DNA of 64,000 bases, taken from the NCBI GenBank assembly GCA_023015825.1, contig JALKAW010000001.1, forward strand, positions 620,001 to 684,000, given 5' to 3'. Below the pieces are notes generated by a model that did no database searches, was not told the DNA's origin, and worked only from the letters and a program-made list of their open reading frames with translations. A program made the translations under genes and the position numbers. Each line of letters begins with the position of its first letter. Positions within the stretch are counted from its first letter, which is position 1. Shown one piece after another: positions 1 through 8,078 of the stretch. The DNA is from Flavobacteriaceae bacterium S0862. Lineage in GTDB: Bacteria > Bacteroidota > Bacteroidia > Flavobacteriales > Flavobacteriaceae.

Positions 1-452
1 AAAAATCTACCGAGGTAGCCTGTAAATATTTATTAGAAGCTAAAGAGCGTTTTGGGAGCTGGACATTAGCTGCAGCATCTTATAATGCTGGAAAAGCAGG
101 AGTAGCTAGACGTTTAAAAGAGCAAAACGTATCTGATTATTACGATTTATTGCTTGGAGAAGAAACTGGACGTTACATGTTTAGAATTGTAGCTTTAAAA
201 GAGATATTAAACCATCCTGATAAGTATGGATTTAACTTTAGACATAAAGATTTATACAAGCCAATACCAACTTATAAAGTAGCTGTAGATACAGCTGTGA
301 CTGATTTTGTAAAGTTTTCAGAGAAATTTGGTATCAACTACAAAATACTAAAATTGCATAATCCTTGGCTTCGAGAACCACATCTTAATAACAAATCTCG
401 TAAAGAGTATTTTATAGATATCCCAGAAGCAGGTTACTACTCAAAACCTTAG
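1..452 (+). CDS. lytic transglycosylase, C-terminal part (5' end outside window)
   Basis: The reading frame is open from base 3, so this is the tail of a longer gene that begins before the window. The visible part contains ASYNAGKAGV, the typical motif of the SLT lysozyme-like fold of MltD/Slt-type lytic transglycosylases. These periplasmic or outer-membrane enzymes cleave peptidoglycan to 1,6-anhydromuropeptides. A stretch like the post-catalytic region of MltD-type proteins follows (GRYMFRIVALKEI). No LysM repeat is visible before the stop. The catalytic Glu lies upstream and cannot be checked. The family assignment is good; the subfamily is uncertain. Confidence 0.8.
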   Translation, partial: KSTEVACKYLLEAKERFGSWTLAAASYNAGKAGVARRLKEQNVSDYYDLLLGEETGRYMFRIVALKEILNHPDKYGFNFRHKDLYKPIPTYKVAVDTAVTDFVKFSEKFGINYKILKLHNPWLREPHLNNKSRKEYFIDIPEAGYYSKP

Positions 453-472
453 TAAATGTAATTTTGCAACAT

Positions 473-508
473 AAAAAAAAGCACTGAGATCAGTGCTTTT
501 TTTTTTTA
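473..508. terminator. bidirectional rho-independent terminator
   Basis: The 7-bp stem GCACTGA/TCAGTGC (481-496) is flanked by an A-run on the left and a long T-run on the right. It can therefore end the transglycosylase transcript (plus) and the convergent TPR gene (minus). Confidence 0.85.
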
Positions 509-513
509 TGTTG

Positions 514-1092
514 TTATCTTCTGCTTTTACGATTTTGTCTAGCTGATGTTGGACTTCCGTAATGTTGCTTTGGTATTGAAGCACGCTTCATTTGCTCTTT
601 CATCATTTTTATTTGGTCGGCTAACATGTCACGTTTATCAAGCTTTTGGGCTTCACTCAAAAGTTTTTGTGCTTCTTGCTTACGACGTTTGCTAAAAGCG
701 ATTCCAGCTAAATTTAACTTGGCCATTGCCATATCATGATCCATGGATAATCCTAAAGACACAGCATTTTTAAAATATTTTTCAGCCTCGTTCATATTAG
801 TTTGAGAGATCATAATCCCATTTAAATAGTTGTAATACCCTTGTTGCTTTCTTGTTAATGCAGAGTTTGGGTATTTAATTTTATCTAACCATTTTTTTGC
901 ACCATCAAAATCTTGTTTTCTTAATTTTAAAAAAGCTAATAAAATAAATTCGTTTTTAAAATATAGAAACATAAATATTGACGACAGTAACACAAACATA
1001 ATTCCATTGCCAATAAAGCCTTCTGCGAATTGGTATACAGCATAAGCAAATATTAAAAGGGCAAGAATTAACTTAATAATTTTATTATACAT
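514..1092 (-). CDS. membrane-anchored TPR-like protein of unknown function
   Basis: This 192-residue protein starts with two hydrophobic helices (about residues 5-22 and 28-48). A soluble part follows with helix-turn-helix pairs of TPR type, for example a stretch around residues 95-112 containing NEAEKYFKNA and one around 120-150 containing AKLNLAGIAF and KEAQKLL-like repeats. The C-terminus is strongly basic (SARQNRKSRR). It probably sits in the inner membrane with the TPR part in the cytoplasm, acting as a protein-protein scaffold. I do not recognise a named family. It is convergent with the transglycosylase and divergent from rpmH. Confidence 0.6.
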   Translation of the reverse strand: MYNKIIKLILALLIFAYAVYQFAEGFIGNGIMFVLLSSIFMFLYFKNEFILLAFLKLRKQDFDGAKKWLDKIKYPNSALTRKQQGYYNYLNGIMISQTNMNEAEKYFKNAVSLGLSMDHDMAMAKLNLAGIAFSKRRKQEAQKLLSEAQKLDKRDMLADQIKMMKEQMKRASIPKQHYGSPTSARQNRKSRR

Positions 1093-1158
1093 TTTCCTTG
1101 TTTAAATTTAAGATTGCAAAGGTAGTAAAAACAATTAAAAATATTTTTAATATTAGGC

Positions 1159-1188
1159 TTGTCAAATAAAAAAGCCTTTGTATATTTG
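1159..1188 (+). promoter_or_regulatory. Bacteroidota-type promoter of rpmH
   Basis: TTG at 1159-1161, a 19-base spacer and TATATTTG at 1181-1188 match the -33/-7 consensus of Bacteroidota. The rpmH start lies about 60 bases downstream. Confidence 0.75.
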
Positions 1189-1250
1189 CACCCAGTTTTG
1201 AGATAGATCTCAACTTATAAAAAAAATATTATATATAAAAATATAAGACA

Positions 1251-1412
1251 ATGCCAAAAAGAACGTTTCAACCATCGAAGAGAAAGAGAAAAAACAAGCA
1301 TGGTTTTAGAGAAAGAATGGCTTCTGCTAATGGTAGAAAAGTCCTTGCACGTAGAAGAGCAAAGGGAAGAAAGAAATTATCTGTGTCTTCTGAATTAAAG
1401 CATAAAAAATAA
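1251..1412 (+). CDS. rpmH: 50S ribosomal protein L34
   Basis: A 53-residue, very basic protein beginning [19 protein letters not shown], the unmistakable N-terminus of bacterial L34. It continues with [20 protein letters not shown], also diagnostic. Bacteroidota L34 is slightly longer than the 44-46 residues of other bacteria because of a C-terminal extension, seen here as [11 protein letters not shown]34 is one of the last proteins to join the large ribosomal subunit. The gene has its own promoter and terminator, so it is monocistronic here. Confidence 0.97.
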   Translation: MPKRTFQPSKRKRKNKHGFRERMASANGRKVLARRRAKGRKKLSVSSELKHKK

Positions 1413-1437
1413 TGATTAACAATTGTTAATATATTAA

Positions 1438-1467
1438 AGGTGTTACTGGTCGTAACGCCTTTTTTTA
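1438..1467 (+). terminator. rho-independent terminator of rpmH
   Basis: The 9-bp stem AGGTGTTAC/GTAACGCCT (one G-T pair) with a 5-base loop is followed by seven T residues. Confidence 0.85.
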
Positions 1468-1482
1468 TATCCTGTCGTTACC

Positions 1483-1490
1483 TATTTTTG
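1483..1490 (+). promoter_or_regulatory. -7 element of the carB promoter
   Basis: TATTTTTG matches TAnnTTTG, 33 bases before the carB start. No clear -33 TTG is visible. Confidence 0.5.
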
Positions 1491-1522
1491 AAAAATTTTA
1501 TAATAACATATAATTAATAACA

Positions 1523-4375
1523 ATGCCGAAAAGAAAAGATTTAAAGTCCATTTTAATTATAGGTTCAGGACCAATTATTATTGGTCAAGCTTGCGAATTT
1601 GATTATTCAGGGTCACAAGCACTTCGTTCTCTTCGAGAGGATGGAATTGAAACTATTTTAATAAACTCCAATCCAGCAACAATTATGACCGATCCTTCCA
1701 TGGCGGATCATGTGTATTTGTTGCCATTAAATACCAAGTCAATTGTTAAAATACTAAAAGAGCATCCTCAAATTGATGCGGTATTGCCAACCATGGGAGG
1801 GCAAACTGCTTTAAACTTGGCTATTGAAGCCGATGAAAAAGGAATCTGGGAAGATTTTGGTGTTGATATGATTGGTGTAAACATTGACGCTATTAATGTT
1901 ACTGAAGATAGGGAGCAGTTTAGAGAATTGATGGAAAGAATTGGAGTTGGAATGGCACCTCAAGCTACAGCTTCTTCATTCTTAAAAGGAAAAGAAATAG
2001 CACAAGAATTTGGTTTTCCATTATGTATTCGTTCTTCTTTTACCCTTGGAGGCGCAGGTGCTGCGATTGTTTATGATGAAAAGGATTTTGATAAATTACT
2101 AAGCCACGGTTTAGAAATTTCTCCTATCCATGAGGTGATGATAGACAAAGCATTACTAGGCTGGAAGGAATATGAATTAGAGTTGCTTAGAGACTCAAAC
2201 GGAAATGTAGTTATTATCTGTTCTATAGAAAATATGGATCCAATGGGAATCCATACTGGAGATTCCATTACCGTTGCGCCAGCAATGACATTAAGTGATA
2301 AAACCTACCAAAAAATGCGTGATATGGCAATACATATGATGCGCAGTATTGGTGATTTTGCAGGTGGATGTAACGTACAGTTTGCAGTGAGTCCAGATGA
2401 GAAAGAAGAAATAATTGCCATTGAAATTAATCCGCGTGTATCGCGTTCTTCAGCATTGGCAAGTAAAGCCACTGGATATCCAATCGCAAAAATTGCGGCA
2501 AAATTAGCATTAGGCTATCATTTAGATGAGTTAAGTAACCAGATTACAAAATCTACTTCAGCATTATTTGAGCCAACTTTGGATTATGTAATTGTAAAAA
2601 TACCACGTTGGAATTTTGATAAGTTTGAGGGCTCTGATAGAACTTTAGGTCTTCAAATGAAAGCAGTTGGAGAAGTGATGGGAATTGGTCGTTCTTTTCA
2701 AGAAGCATTGCATAAAGCTACACAATCCCTTGAAATTAAGCGCAATGGTTTGGGTGCAGATGGAAAAGAAAACACCAATTATGACCAGATTATTGAAAAA
2801 TTAAGATTTGCGTCATGGGATCGTGTATTTATAATTTATGATGCTATTAAAATGGGCATTCCTCTAAGTCGAATTTTTGAAATCACTAAAATTGACATGT
2901 GGTTCTTAAAGCAATATGAAGAACTGTATTTCTTAGAAAAAGAAATTTCTAAATTTAATATTGATACTATTGAAAAACCACTTTTACTTGAAGCAAAACA
3001 AAAGGGGTATGGTGATAGACAAATCGCCCATATGCTTAGCTGTCTAGAGAGTCAGGTATATAACAAACGTGAAGAAATGGGTGTCAACAGGGTGTATAAA
3101 CTGGTTGATACTTGTGCGGCAGAGTTCAAAGCAAAAACGCCCTATTATTACTCAACTTTTGAAAGCGATATGGAAACTGCCGATGGTAAACGTTATGCAG
3201 ATAACGAAAGTATAGTTACCGATAAAAAGAAAATAATAGTTTTAGGTTCTGGGCCAAATAGAATAGGACAAGGGATAGAGTTTGATTATTGCTGTGTTCA
3301 CGGTGTGTATGCTGCACAGGAGTGCGGCTACGAAACCATTATGATTAACTGTAATCCAGAAACAGTTTCAACCGATTTTGATACTGCAGACAAACTTTAT
3401 TTTGAACCAGTATTTTGGGAACATATTTACGATATAATTCGTCATGAAAAACCCGAAGGTGTTATCGTGCAACTAGGAGGACAAACCGCTTTAAAGCTTG
3501 CAGAGAAGCTGGATAGATACGGTATAAAAATACTTGGAACAAGCTATCAAGCACTTGATTTAGCTGAAGATAGAGGTCACTTTTCAAAGTTGTTAAAGAA
3601 ATTGGATATTCCTTATCCTAAGTTTGATATTGCTACGACTGCTGATGAAGCTGCTGCTATTGCAGATGAATTAGATTTTCCAATTTTAGTAAGACCTTCT
3701 TATGTGCTTGGTGGACAGGGAATGAAAATTGTTATTAATAAACAAGAATTGGAAGAACATGTTATTGATTTATTAAGAATGATGCCAGGAAATCAATTAC
3801 TCCTAGATCAGTATTTAGAAGGCGCAATTGAAGCAGAAGCTGATGCTATTTGTGATGGTGAGAATGTTTACATTATTGGTATCATGGAACATATCGAACC
3901 TTGTGGAATTCATTCAGGCGATAGTAATGCAACATTACCGCCATTTAATTTAGGAGACTTAGTAATGCAGCAAATTAAAGATCATACTAAGAAAATTGCT
4001 TTAGCATTAAATACTGTTGGGCTAATAAATATCCAATTTGCTATAAAAGATGATATGGTTTACATAATTGAAGCCAATCCAAGAGCATCTAGAACAGTTC
4101 CTTTTATAGCTAAAGCTTATGGTGAACCTTATGTAAACTATGCTACTAAGGTTATGTTAGGAGAAAATAAGGTAACCGATTTCGATTTTAATCCACATTT
4201 AGATGGTTATGCGATTAAACAGCCAGTATTTTCTTTTAATAAATTCCCTAATGTTAATAAGCAACTAGGGCCAGAAATGAAGAGTACAGGTGAGAGTATT
4301 TTATTTATAGACAGTTTGAAGGATGATGAGTTTTATGACTTATACTCAAGACGCAAAATGTATTTAAGTAAGTAA
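1523..4375 (+). CDS. carB: carbamoyl-phosphate synthase large subunit (short form without regulatory domain)
   Basis: CarB makes carbamoyl phosphate from bicarbonate, two ATP and ammonia delivered by CarA, feeding pyrimidine and arginine synthesis. The two homologous ATP-grasp halves are clear. The first begins with IGSGPIIIGQACEFDYSG near residue 12. The second begins with LGSGPNRIGQGIEFDYCC near residue 573. ATP-grasp signatures such as EINPRVSRSSALASKATG and EANPRASRTVPFIAKAYG are present. At 950 residues it stops where the C-terminal methylglyoxal-synthase-like regulatory domain of the about 1070-residue enterobacterial enzyme would begin. The last residues (SRRKMYLSK) are a natural end, not a truncation scar. 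carA is not adjacent. Confidence 0.97.
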   Translation: MPKRKDLKSILIIGSGPIIIGQACEFDYSGSQALRSLREDGIETILINSNPATIMTDPSMADHVYLLPLNTKSIVKILKEHPQIDAVLPTMGGQTALNLAIEADEKGIWEDFGVDMIGVNIDAINVTEDREQFRELMERIGVGMAPQATASSFLKGKEIAQEFGFPLCIRSSFTLGGAGAAIVYDEKDFDKLLSHGLEISPIHEVMIDKALLGWKEYELELLRDSNGNVVIICSIENMDPMGIHTGDSITVAPAMTLSDKTYQKMRDMAIHMMRSIGDFAGGCNVQFAVSPDEKEEIIAIEINPRVSRSSALASKATGYPIAKIAAKLALGYHLDELSNQITKSTSALFEPTLDYVIVKIPRWNFDKFEGSDRTLGLQMKAVGEVMGIGRSFQEALHKATQSLEIKRNGLGADGKENTNYDQIIEKLRFASWDRVFIIYDAIKMGIPLSRIFEITKIDMWFLKQYEELYFLEKEISKFNIDTIEKPLLLEAKQKGYGDRQIAHMLSCLESQVYNKREEMGVNRVYKLVDTCAAEFKAKTPYYYSTFESDMETADGKRYADNESIVTDKKKIIVLGSGPNRIGQGIEFDYCCVHGVYAAQECGYETIMINCNPETVSTDFDTADKLYFEPVFWEHIYDIIRHEKPEGVIVQLGGQTALKLAEKLDRYGIKILGTSYQALDLAEDRGHFSKLLKKLDIPYPKFDIATTADEAAAIADELDFPILVRPSYVLGGQGMKIVINKQELEEHVIDLLRMMPGNQLLLDQYLEGAIEAEADAICDGENVYIIGIMEHIEPCGIHSGDSNATLPPFNLGDLVMQQIKDHTKKIALALNTVGLINIQFAIKDDMVYIIEANPRASRTVPFIAKAYGEPYVNYATKVMLGENKVTDFDFNPHLDGYAIKQPVFSFNKFPNVNKQLGPEMKSTGESILFIDSLKDDEFYDLYSRRKMYLSK

Positions 4376-4421
4376 ATACTTCCTTTTACCGAATTTTTTA
4401 ATGTTAATTTACTGAAATTAC

Positions 4422-4429
4422 TATTTTTG
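4422..4429 (+). promoter_or_regulatory. -7 promoter element of the T9SS cargo gene
   Basis: TATTTTTG matches TAnnTTTG. An in-frame TTG at 4427 lies inside this element, which argues against it as the start and for ATG 4454. Confidence 0.6.
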
Positions 4430-4453
4430 CGTTTAATAAATCTCAAATTGACT

Positions 4454-5302
4454 ATGAAACAAAAATTACTTTTTTTATTCTTTTCTGTATTTATCTCAGC
4501 CTCAGTTTGTGCACAAGTTACGGCTGGACAAGTTGATGATTTTGAAGATACAACTACACAAAGTTGGAGAATAGGTGGTGCTGGAGGTGGTTCTGGACCA
4601 ACTAATGTTGCTACGGGAGGACCAGGAGGGACTAGTTATCTTCAATATGTTTCTACAGGATCAGGGGCTGCTGCTAGTAGGATGATTATTATTAACACTA
4701 ACCAATGGCTTGGAAATTATACATCACAAGGAATAATTGCAATTAGGTTTCATGTTAAAGTTGAAACTAATGATTTAAATTTAAGAGTTTCCTTTAATGG
4801 AGATGGGGGTAGAATTTCGTCTACCAACCCATTACCAATTACAGCAGGTTCTGGATGGCAATTAGTGGAAATACCTATTACAGCTAGTGATTTTACATTG
4901 GTTAGTGGAGGGTCAGATATAGCGGCAACTTTAGGTAATGTATATGAAATGAGGATTTTAAGTAGCGCAAGCCCTTCATGGATTGGAGAGACCATTGCTT
5001 CTACAATTGGTTTGGATAATATATCTGCGTACACGTCATTTTTAAGCACAAAAGATAATAAGTTAGAGAATGCTTTTTCAATTTCTCCTAACCCTGGAAG
5101 AGATAGACTAAATTTAAAATTATCTAAAATTGACAATAACTCAACTTTTGAAGTATTTGACGTTTTAGGAAAAAAAATATACGCAGATAGAATTAGTACA
5201 ATTAATAAATCGGTAGATGTATCGCAATGGAATAATGGCGTATACTTAGTAAGATTAATATCGGATAAAGGAACACAAACAAAACGTTTTGTAAAGCAAT
5301 AA
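4454..5302 (+). CDS. secreted protein with T9SS type A sorting domain
   Basis: The 282-residue product starts at ATG 4454 with a signal peptide (MKQKLLFLFFSVFISASVCAQ). The middle is a glycine- and serine-rich beta-sandwich-like region (DDFEDTTTQSWRIGGAGGG) resembling a carbohydrate-binding or MAM-like module, with no catalytic motif. The last about 75 residues are a Por-secretion-system sorting domain, recognisable from FSISPNPGRDRLNLKL, FDVLGKKIY and GVYLVRLISDKG. The protein is therefore exported to the cell surface or medium. It stands alone between carB and a shared terminator. The ligand or substrate cannot be told from sequence. Confidence 0.85.
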   Translation: MKQKLLFLFFSVFISASVCAQVTAGQVDDFEDTTTQSWRIGGAGGGSGPTNVATGGPGGTSYLQYVSTGSGAAASRMIIINTNQWLGNYTSQGIIAIRFHVKVETNDLNLRVSFNGDGGRISSTNPLPITAGSGWQLVEIPITASDFTLVSGGSDIAATLGNVYEMRILSSASPSWIGETIASTIGLDNISAYTSFLSTKDNKLENAFSISPNPGRDRLNLKLSKIDNNSTFEVFDVLGKKIYADRISTINKSVDVSQWNNGVYLVRLISDKGTQTKRFVKQ

Positions 5303-5325
5303 TATTTACTTAAAATATAATATTG

Positions 5326-5357
5326 AAAACCATTAGTTTATTGCTGATGGTTTTTTT
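5326..5357. terminator. terminator shared by convergent genes
   Basis: The 11-bp stem AAAACCATTAG/CTGATGGTTTT (one G-T pair) has a 7-base loop and a T-run. It abuts the stop of the minus-strand DUF3307 gene and follows the T9SS gene. Confidence 0.8.
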
Positions 5358-6060
5358 ATACAAGAGCATTAAAAATTAATCCAATAGTAATGGCAATTCC
5401 AAAACTTATAAGTGTGCCAATTAGTACATATTCGGTGAGTTTTCGTTGTTTACTTTCTCTTAAATCCCCAAATCTAAAAACTGATTTGGAGGTAATTAAA
5501 AACCCAACAGCTTCCCAATGATTGGTTATAATAAAAATGAACACTAATAAGCGTTCTAAAATCCCTATGTAATTTCCAGCATCTTTTAGAGATTCATCAC
5601 TTTCTGTTAGTTTTGAAATGTTCCATTTGGTAAAAATGGTTTTCATTATTATAGAAACTGGTCGCGTTAAAAACACTAAACAAGTTATTAGTAATAGATT
5701 TTGTTCGGAAAATATGATATCAAAATCTATGGTAGCTTTAGTGTAAACAAAATAGGTGACAACAATAACCAAGACATGTAAAACTTGGTCTATAAAGAAA
5801 AATAGGCGCTTTGTTTTTTTCTTTTGAAGAACAAGCTTAATAGCGTCAATGATAAAGTGTGAAACACCAATAATCAATATAATTGGCCAAAGCGATATAT
5901 CCCAAAGCATCAAAAATAACAATGCAAAGTGTATAGCTATATGAAGATATAATTTTAGGGATTTCAGTTTCTTCTTTTCCTTTTCTTTAACCCAATGTTT
6001 TGGTTGTAAAAAGAAATCACCAATAATATGTGTTAATAATAGTTTGGTTAATAAAATCAT
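5356..6060 (-). CDS. DUF3307 membrane protein, partner of SatD
   Basis: This 234-residue polytopic membrane protein begins LLLTHIIGDFFLQPKHWVKEK. The N-terminal hydrophobic helix with HxxGDFFLQ is the signature of DUF3307. At least five further hydrophobic segments follow; HFIIDAIKL (about residues 66-75) is a second conserved His/Asp-bearing helix. The function of the family is unknown. Its ATG overlaps the satD stop by four bases, so the two genes are translationally coupled. The conserved His and Asp residues within the membrane could bind a metal or take part in catalysis, but that is inference. Confidence 0.8.
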   Translation of the reverse strand: MILLTKLLLTHIIGDFFLQPKHWVKEKEKKKLKSLKLYLHIAIHFALLFLMLWDISLWPIILIIGVSHFIIDAIKLVLQKKKTKRLFFFIDQVLHVLVIVVTYFVYTKATIDFDIIFSEQNLLLITCLVFLTRPVSIIMKTIFTKWNISKLTESDESLKDAGNYIGILERLLVFIFIITNHWEAVGFLITSKSVFRFGDLRESKQRKLTEYVLIGTLISFGIAITIGLIFNALV

Positions 6061-6674
6061 TGTATTAAAGTATCTATTTTCTCTCGATATAATAGGTTTA
6101 ATTCTTGAATTTCTTCGAAATAAGCACGTTTTAGCCGTTTACTAACCGCCTCTTGATTAATTCCTATTAATTGTGCCAATTCCTTTTGTAGCTTGTTTTG
6201 ATTTTCTAGACTCAATTTAACAATTTCGGCAGTATTAACGGTCCAACTATCCATAGCTATTAGGGCAAATTTAAAGTAAAGGTTTAATTCTCTGTTTAAT
6301 ATTTCGTCTGAGGTCTTGATTTTAAGATTTGTTTTTTCTTGTTTTAAAAGCTCTAAAGTTTCTCCTGAATACTGAAATGCTTCCCCATTAGACTCTGTTA
6401 CTTTTACGCCATCAAATGTTTTTTCACCAACTCCTATAGCTAATCTTACATCTATACCTTTGTTACATTTTATGCATGATTTAATATATACTGCTGACTC
6501 AAAGCTATTGTAGATGTCTTTTATTTCAATTTGAAAACTATCACCACGGTAAATTTCCCACTTATTAAATTTGGATTCTAACGTACCTAGTACCTCTTTT
6601 AAAGAGGTTAACCAAATAGTGGGATTAACGTGTTTTGATGAACCTATAATGTCACCTGTAATTACACTTGTCAT
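6057..6674 (-). CDS. SatD-family protein with cyclase-like N-terminal domain and C-terminal helix-turn-helix
   Basis: 205 residues. The N-terminus VITGDIIGSSK and the later YRGDSFQ are the SatD family hallmarks. Residues 160-188 (KLQKELAQLIGINQEAVSKR and on) form a clear helix-turn-helix, so it probably binds DNA. The order of motifs, D8 in GDIIGSS, D45 in GDSFQ, VRLAIGVGE at 76-84 and GEAFQYSGETLELL at 98-110, follows the outline of class III nucleotidyl cyclases. The catalytic Asn and Arg of that last motif are replaced by Gln101 and Glu105, so cyclase activity is doubtful; nucleotide sensing is possible. It is coupled to the DUF3307 gene and preceded by three palindromes, suggesting autoregulation. 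Confidence 0.8.
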   Translation of the reverse strand: MTSVITGDIIGSSKHVNPTIWLTSLKEVLGTLESKFNKWEIYRGDSFQIEIKDIYNSFESAVYIKSCIKCNKGIDVRLAIGVGEKTFDGVKVTESNGEAFQYSGETLELLKQEKTNLKIKTSDEILNRELNLYFKFALIAMDSWTVNTAEIVKLSLENQNKLQKELAQLIGINQEAVSKRLKRAYFEEIQELNLLYREKIDTLIQ

Positions 6675-6677
6675 AAT

Positions 6678-6751
6678 ATTCCTTATTTATGGAATAAACA
6701 AATATATTCCTTATTTATGGAATAAACAAATATATTCCTTTTTTGTGGAAT
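6678..6751. promoter_or_regulatory. triple palindromic operator and embedded promoters before satD
   Basis: Three copies of ATTCC-N8-GGAAT lie at 6678-6695, 6706-6723 and 6734-6751, exactly 28 bp apart. The first two copies are identical in all 18 bases, and so are the 10-bp linkers. Read on the minus strand each linker forms TATATTTG (6699-6706 and 6727-6734), a match to the -7 promoter element. A protein bound to the palindromes would cover the promoter. The array fills nearly the whole gap between the rmuC stop and the satD start. Confidence 0.8.
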
Positions 6752-6753
6752 TT

Positions 6754-8070
6754 TTAATTATCTTCAGCGCGTTTAATGATAGCTTCAGGAAGTGACTTTT
6801 TAGCTTTAGCACCCAATTTTTTAAGTTTTTCAACGCTTGTAATTAGGTTGCCTCGACCTTCAACGAGCTTATTCATTGCTGACGAGTAGTCTTTTTTAGC
6901 ATCATCAATCTTTTTACCCACACCTGTTAAATCGCTAACTAAACCTTCAAACTTATCATACAATGCTCCAGCTTGTCGTGCAATTTCAATTGCATTACGT
7001 TGTTGTTTTTCATTATTCCACATAGTATCAATGGTACGAAGTGTTGCTAAAAGGGTAGAAGGAGTAACAATAACAATGTTCTTTTCAAATGCTTTGTTAT
7101 ATAATGAGTTATCGTCATTTATAGCTATGGCAAAAGCTGGTTCTATAGGAATAAACATGAGCACAAAGTCTGGAGATTCAATGTCATATAAGTCTTCATA
7201 TTTCTTGTCAGATAACTGGTCTACGTGCTTTCTAATAGAATTCACGTGTGCTTTTAAAAACTGTGGTCTATCATCTTCGTCGGCATTAACATAACGCTCA
7301 TAGTCGGTTAAAGACACTTTTGAGTCAATAATCATTTTTTTATTATCTGGTAAATGTAATACCACATCTGGAAGCACTCTTGAGCCTTCAGGAGTTGCAA
7401 AACTTTGCTGTACAAAATATTCTCTGTCTTTTTCTAACCCAGATTTTTCCAATACACGCTCCAATACTAATTCGCCCCAATTACCTTGCATCTTACTGTC
7501 GCCTTTTAGAGCTCTGGTAAGGTTTGTAGCCTCTTTGGTCATTTGTTGGTTCAAATCTTTTAAACCTAATAACTGTTCTTTTAAAGCTGAATGCATTGAA
7601 ATACTTTCTTTTTGTGTGTCCTCAACTTTTTTCTCAAATACTTGAATTTTTTCTTGAAGCGGATTTAAAATCTGCTTGATATTTTCTTTATTCTGAAGTG
7701 TGAATTTTTCAGATTTTTCATCTAAAATTTTTGTAGCAAGTAATTCAAAATCTTTTCGAAGTTGTTCTTGCTGTTTAGCAAGTTCTTCATCTCGTTTTAA
7801 ATTTTGCTGCTGGAGATTTTCGTATTCGGTATTTTTTCTGGTTAATTTAGAATTTAAAAATTCTTTTTCTCGTCTTATTTCATCTCGTTCGTTTTCAATT
7901 TTATCCAAATTTTGCTTAAGTTCTTCAATAGTTGAACTCATTTGGTTTTGACGTTCTTCTAAAGTGCTTTGTTCGCTTTTACTCTTTAACTTAGTAAAAA
8001 GTATGCCTAAATACGCACCAATTCCACCGGAAATAATAATAGTTATTATGAAAATAATATTGTCGTTCAT
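6754..8070 (-). CDS. rmuC: DNA recombination protein RmuC
   Basis: 438 residues. An N-terminal membrane helix (about 3-25) is followed by a long charged coiled coil (about 30-185). The RmuC nuclease-like domain (about 190-390) contains KGDSKMQGNWGELVLERVLE, PDVVLHLPDNKKMIIDSKVS and FVLMFIPIEPAF, all typical of the family. RmuC is a membrane-tethered, PD-(D/E)XK-like protein that limits inversions at short inverted repeats. The gene follows the ChaN gene after 8 bases, so it is probably the last member of the ABC-transporter transcript. Confidence 0.95.
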   Translation of the reverse strand: MNDNIIFIITIIISGGIGAYLGILFTKLKSKSEQSTLEERQNQMSSTIEELKQNLDKIENERDEIRREKEFLNSKLTRKNTEYENLQQQNLKRDEELAKQQEQLRKDFELLATKILDEKSEKFTLQNKENIKQILNPLQEKIQVFEKKVEDTQKESISMHSALKEQLLGLKDLNQQMTKEATNLTRALKGDSKMQGNWGELVLERVLEKSGLEKDREYFVQQSFATPEGSRVLPDVVLHLPDNKKMIIDSKVSLTDYERYVNADEDDRPQFLKAHVNSIRKHVDQLSDKKYEDLYDIESPDFVLMFIPIEPAFAIAINDDNSLYNKAFEKNIVIVTPSTLLATLRTIDTMWNNEKQQRNAIEIARQAGALYDKFEGLVSDLTGVGKKIDDAKKDYSSAMNKLVEGRGNLITSVEKLKKLGAKAKKSLPEAIIKRAEDN

Positions 8071-8078
8071 TTTTAAAT

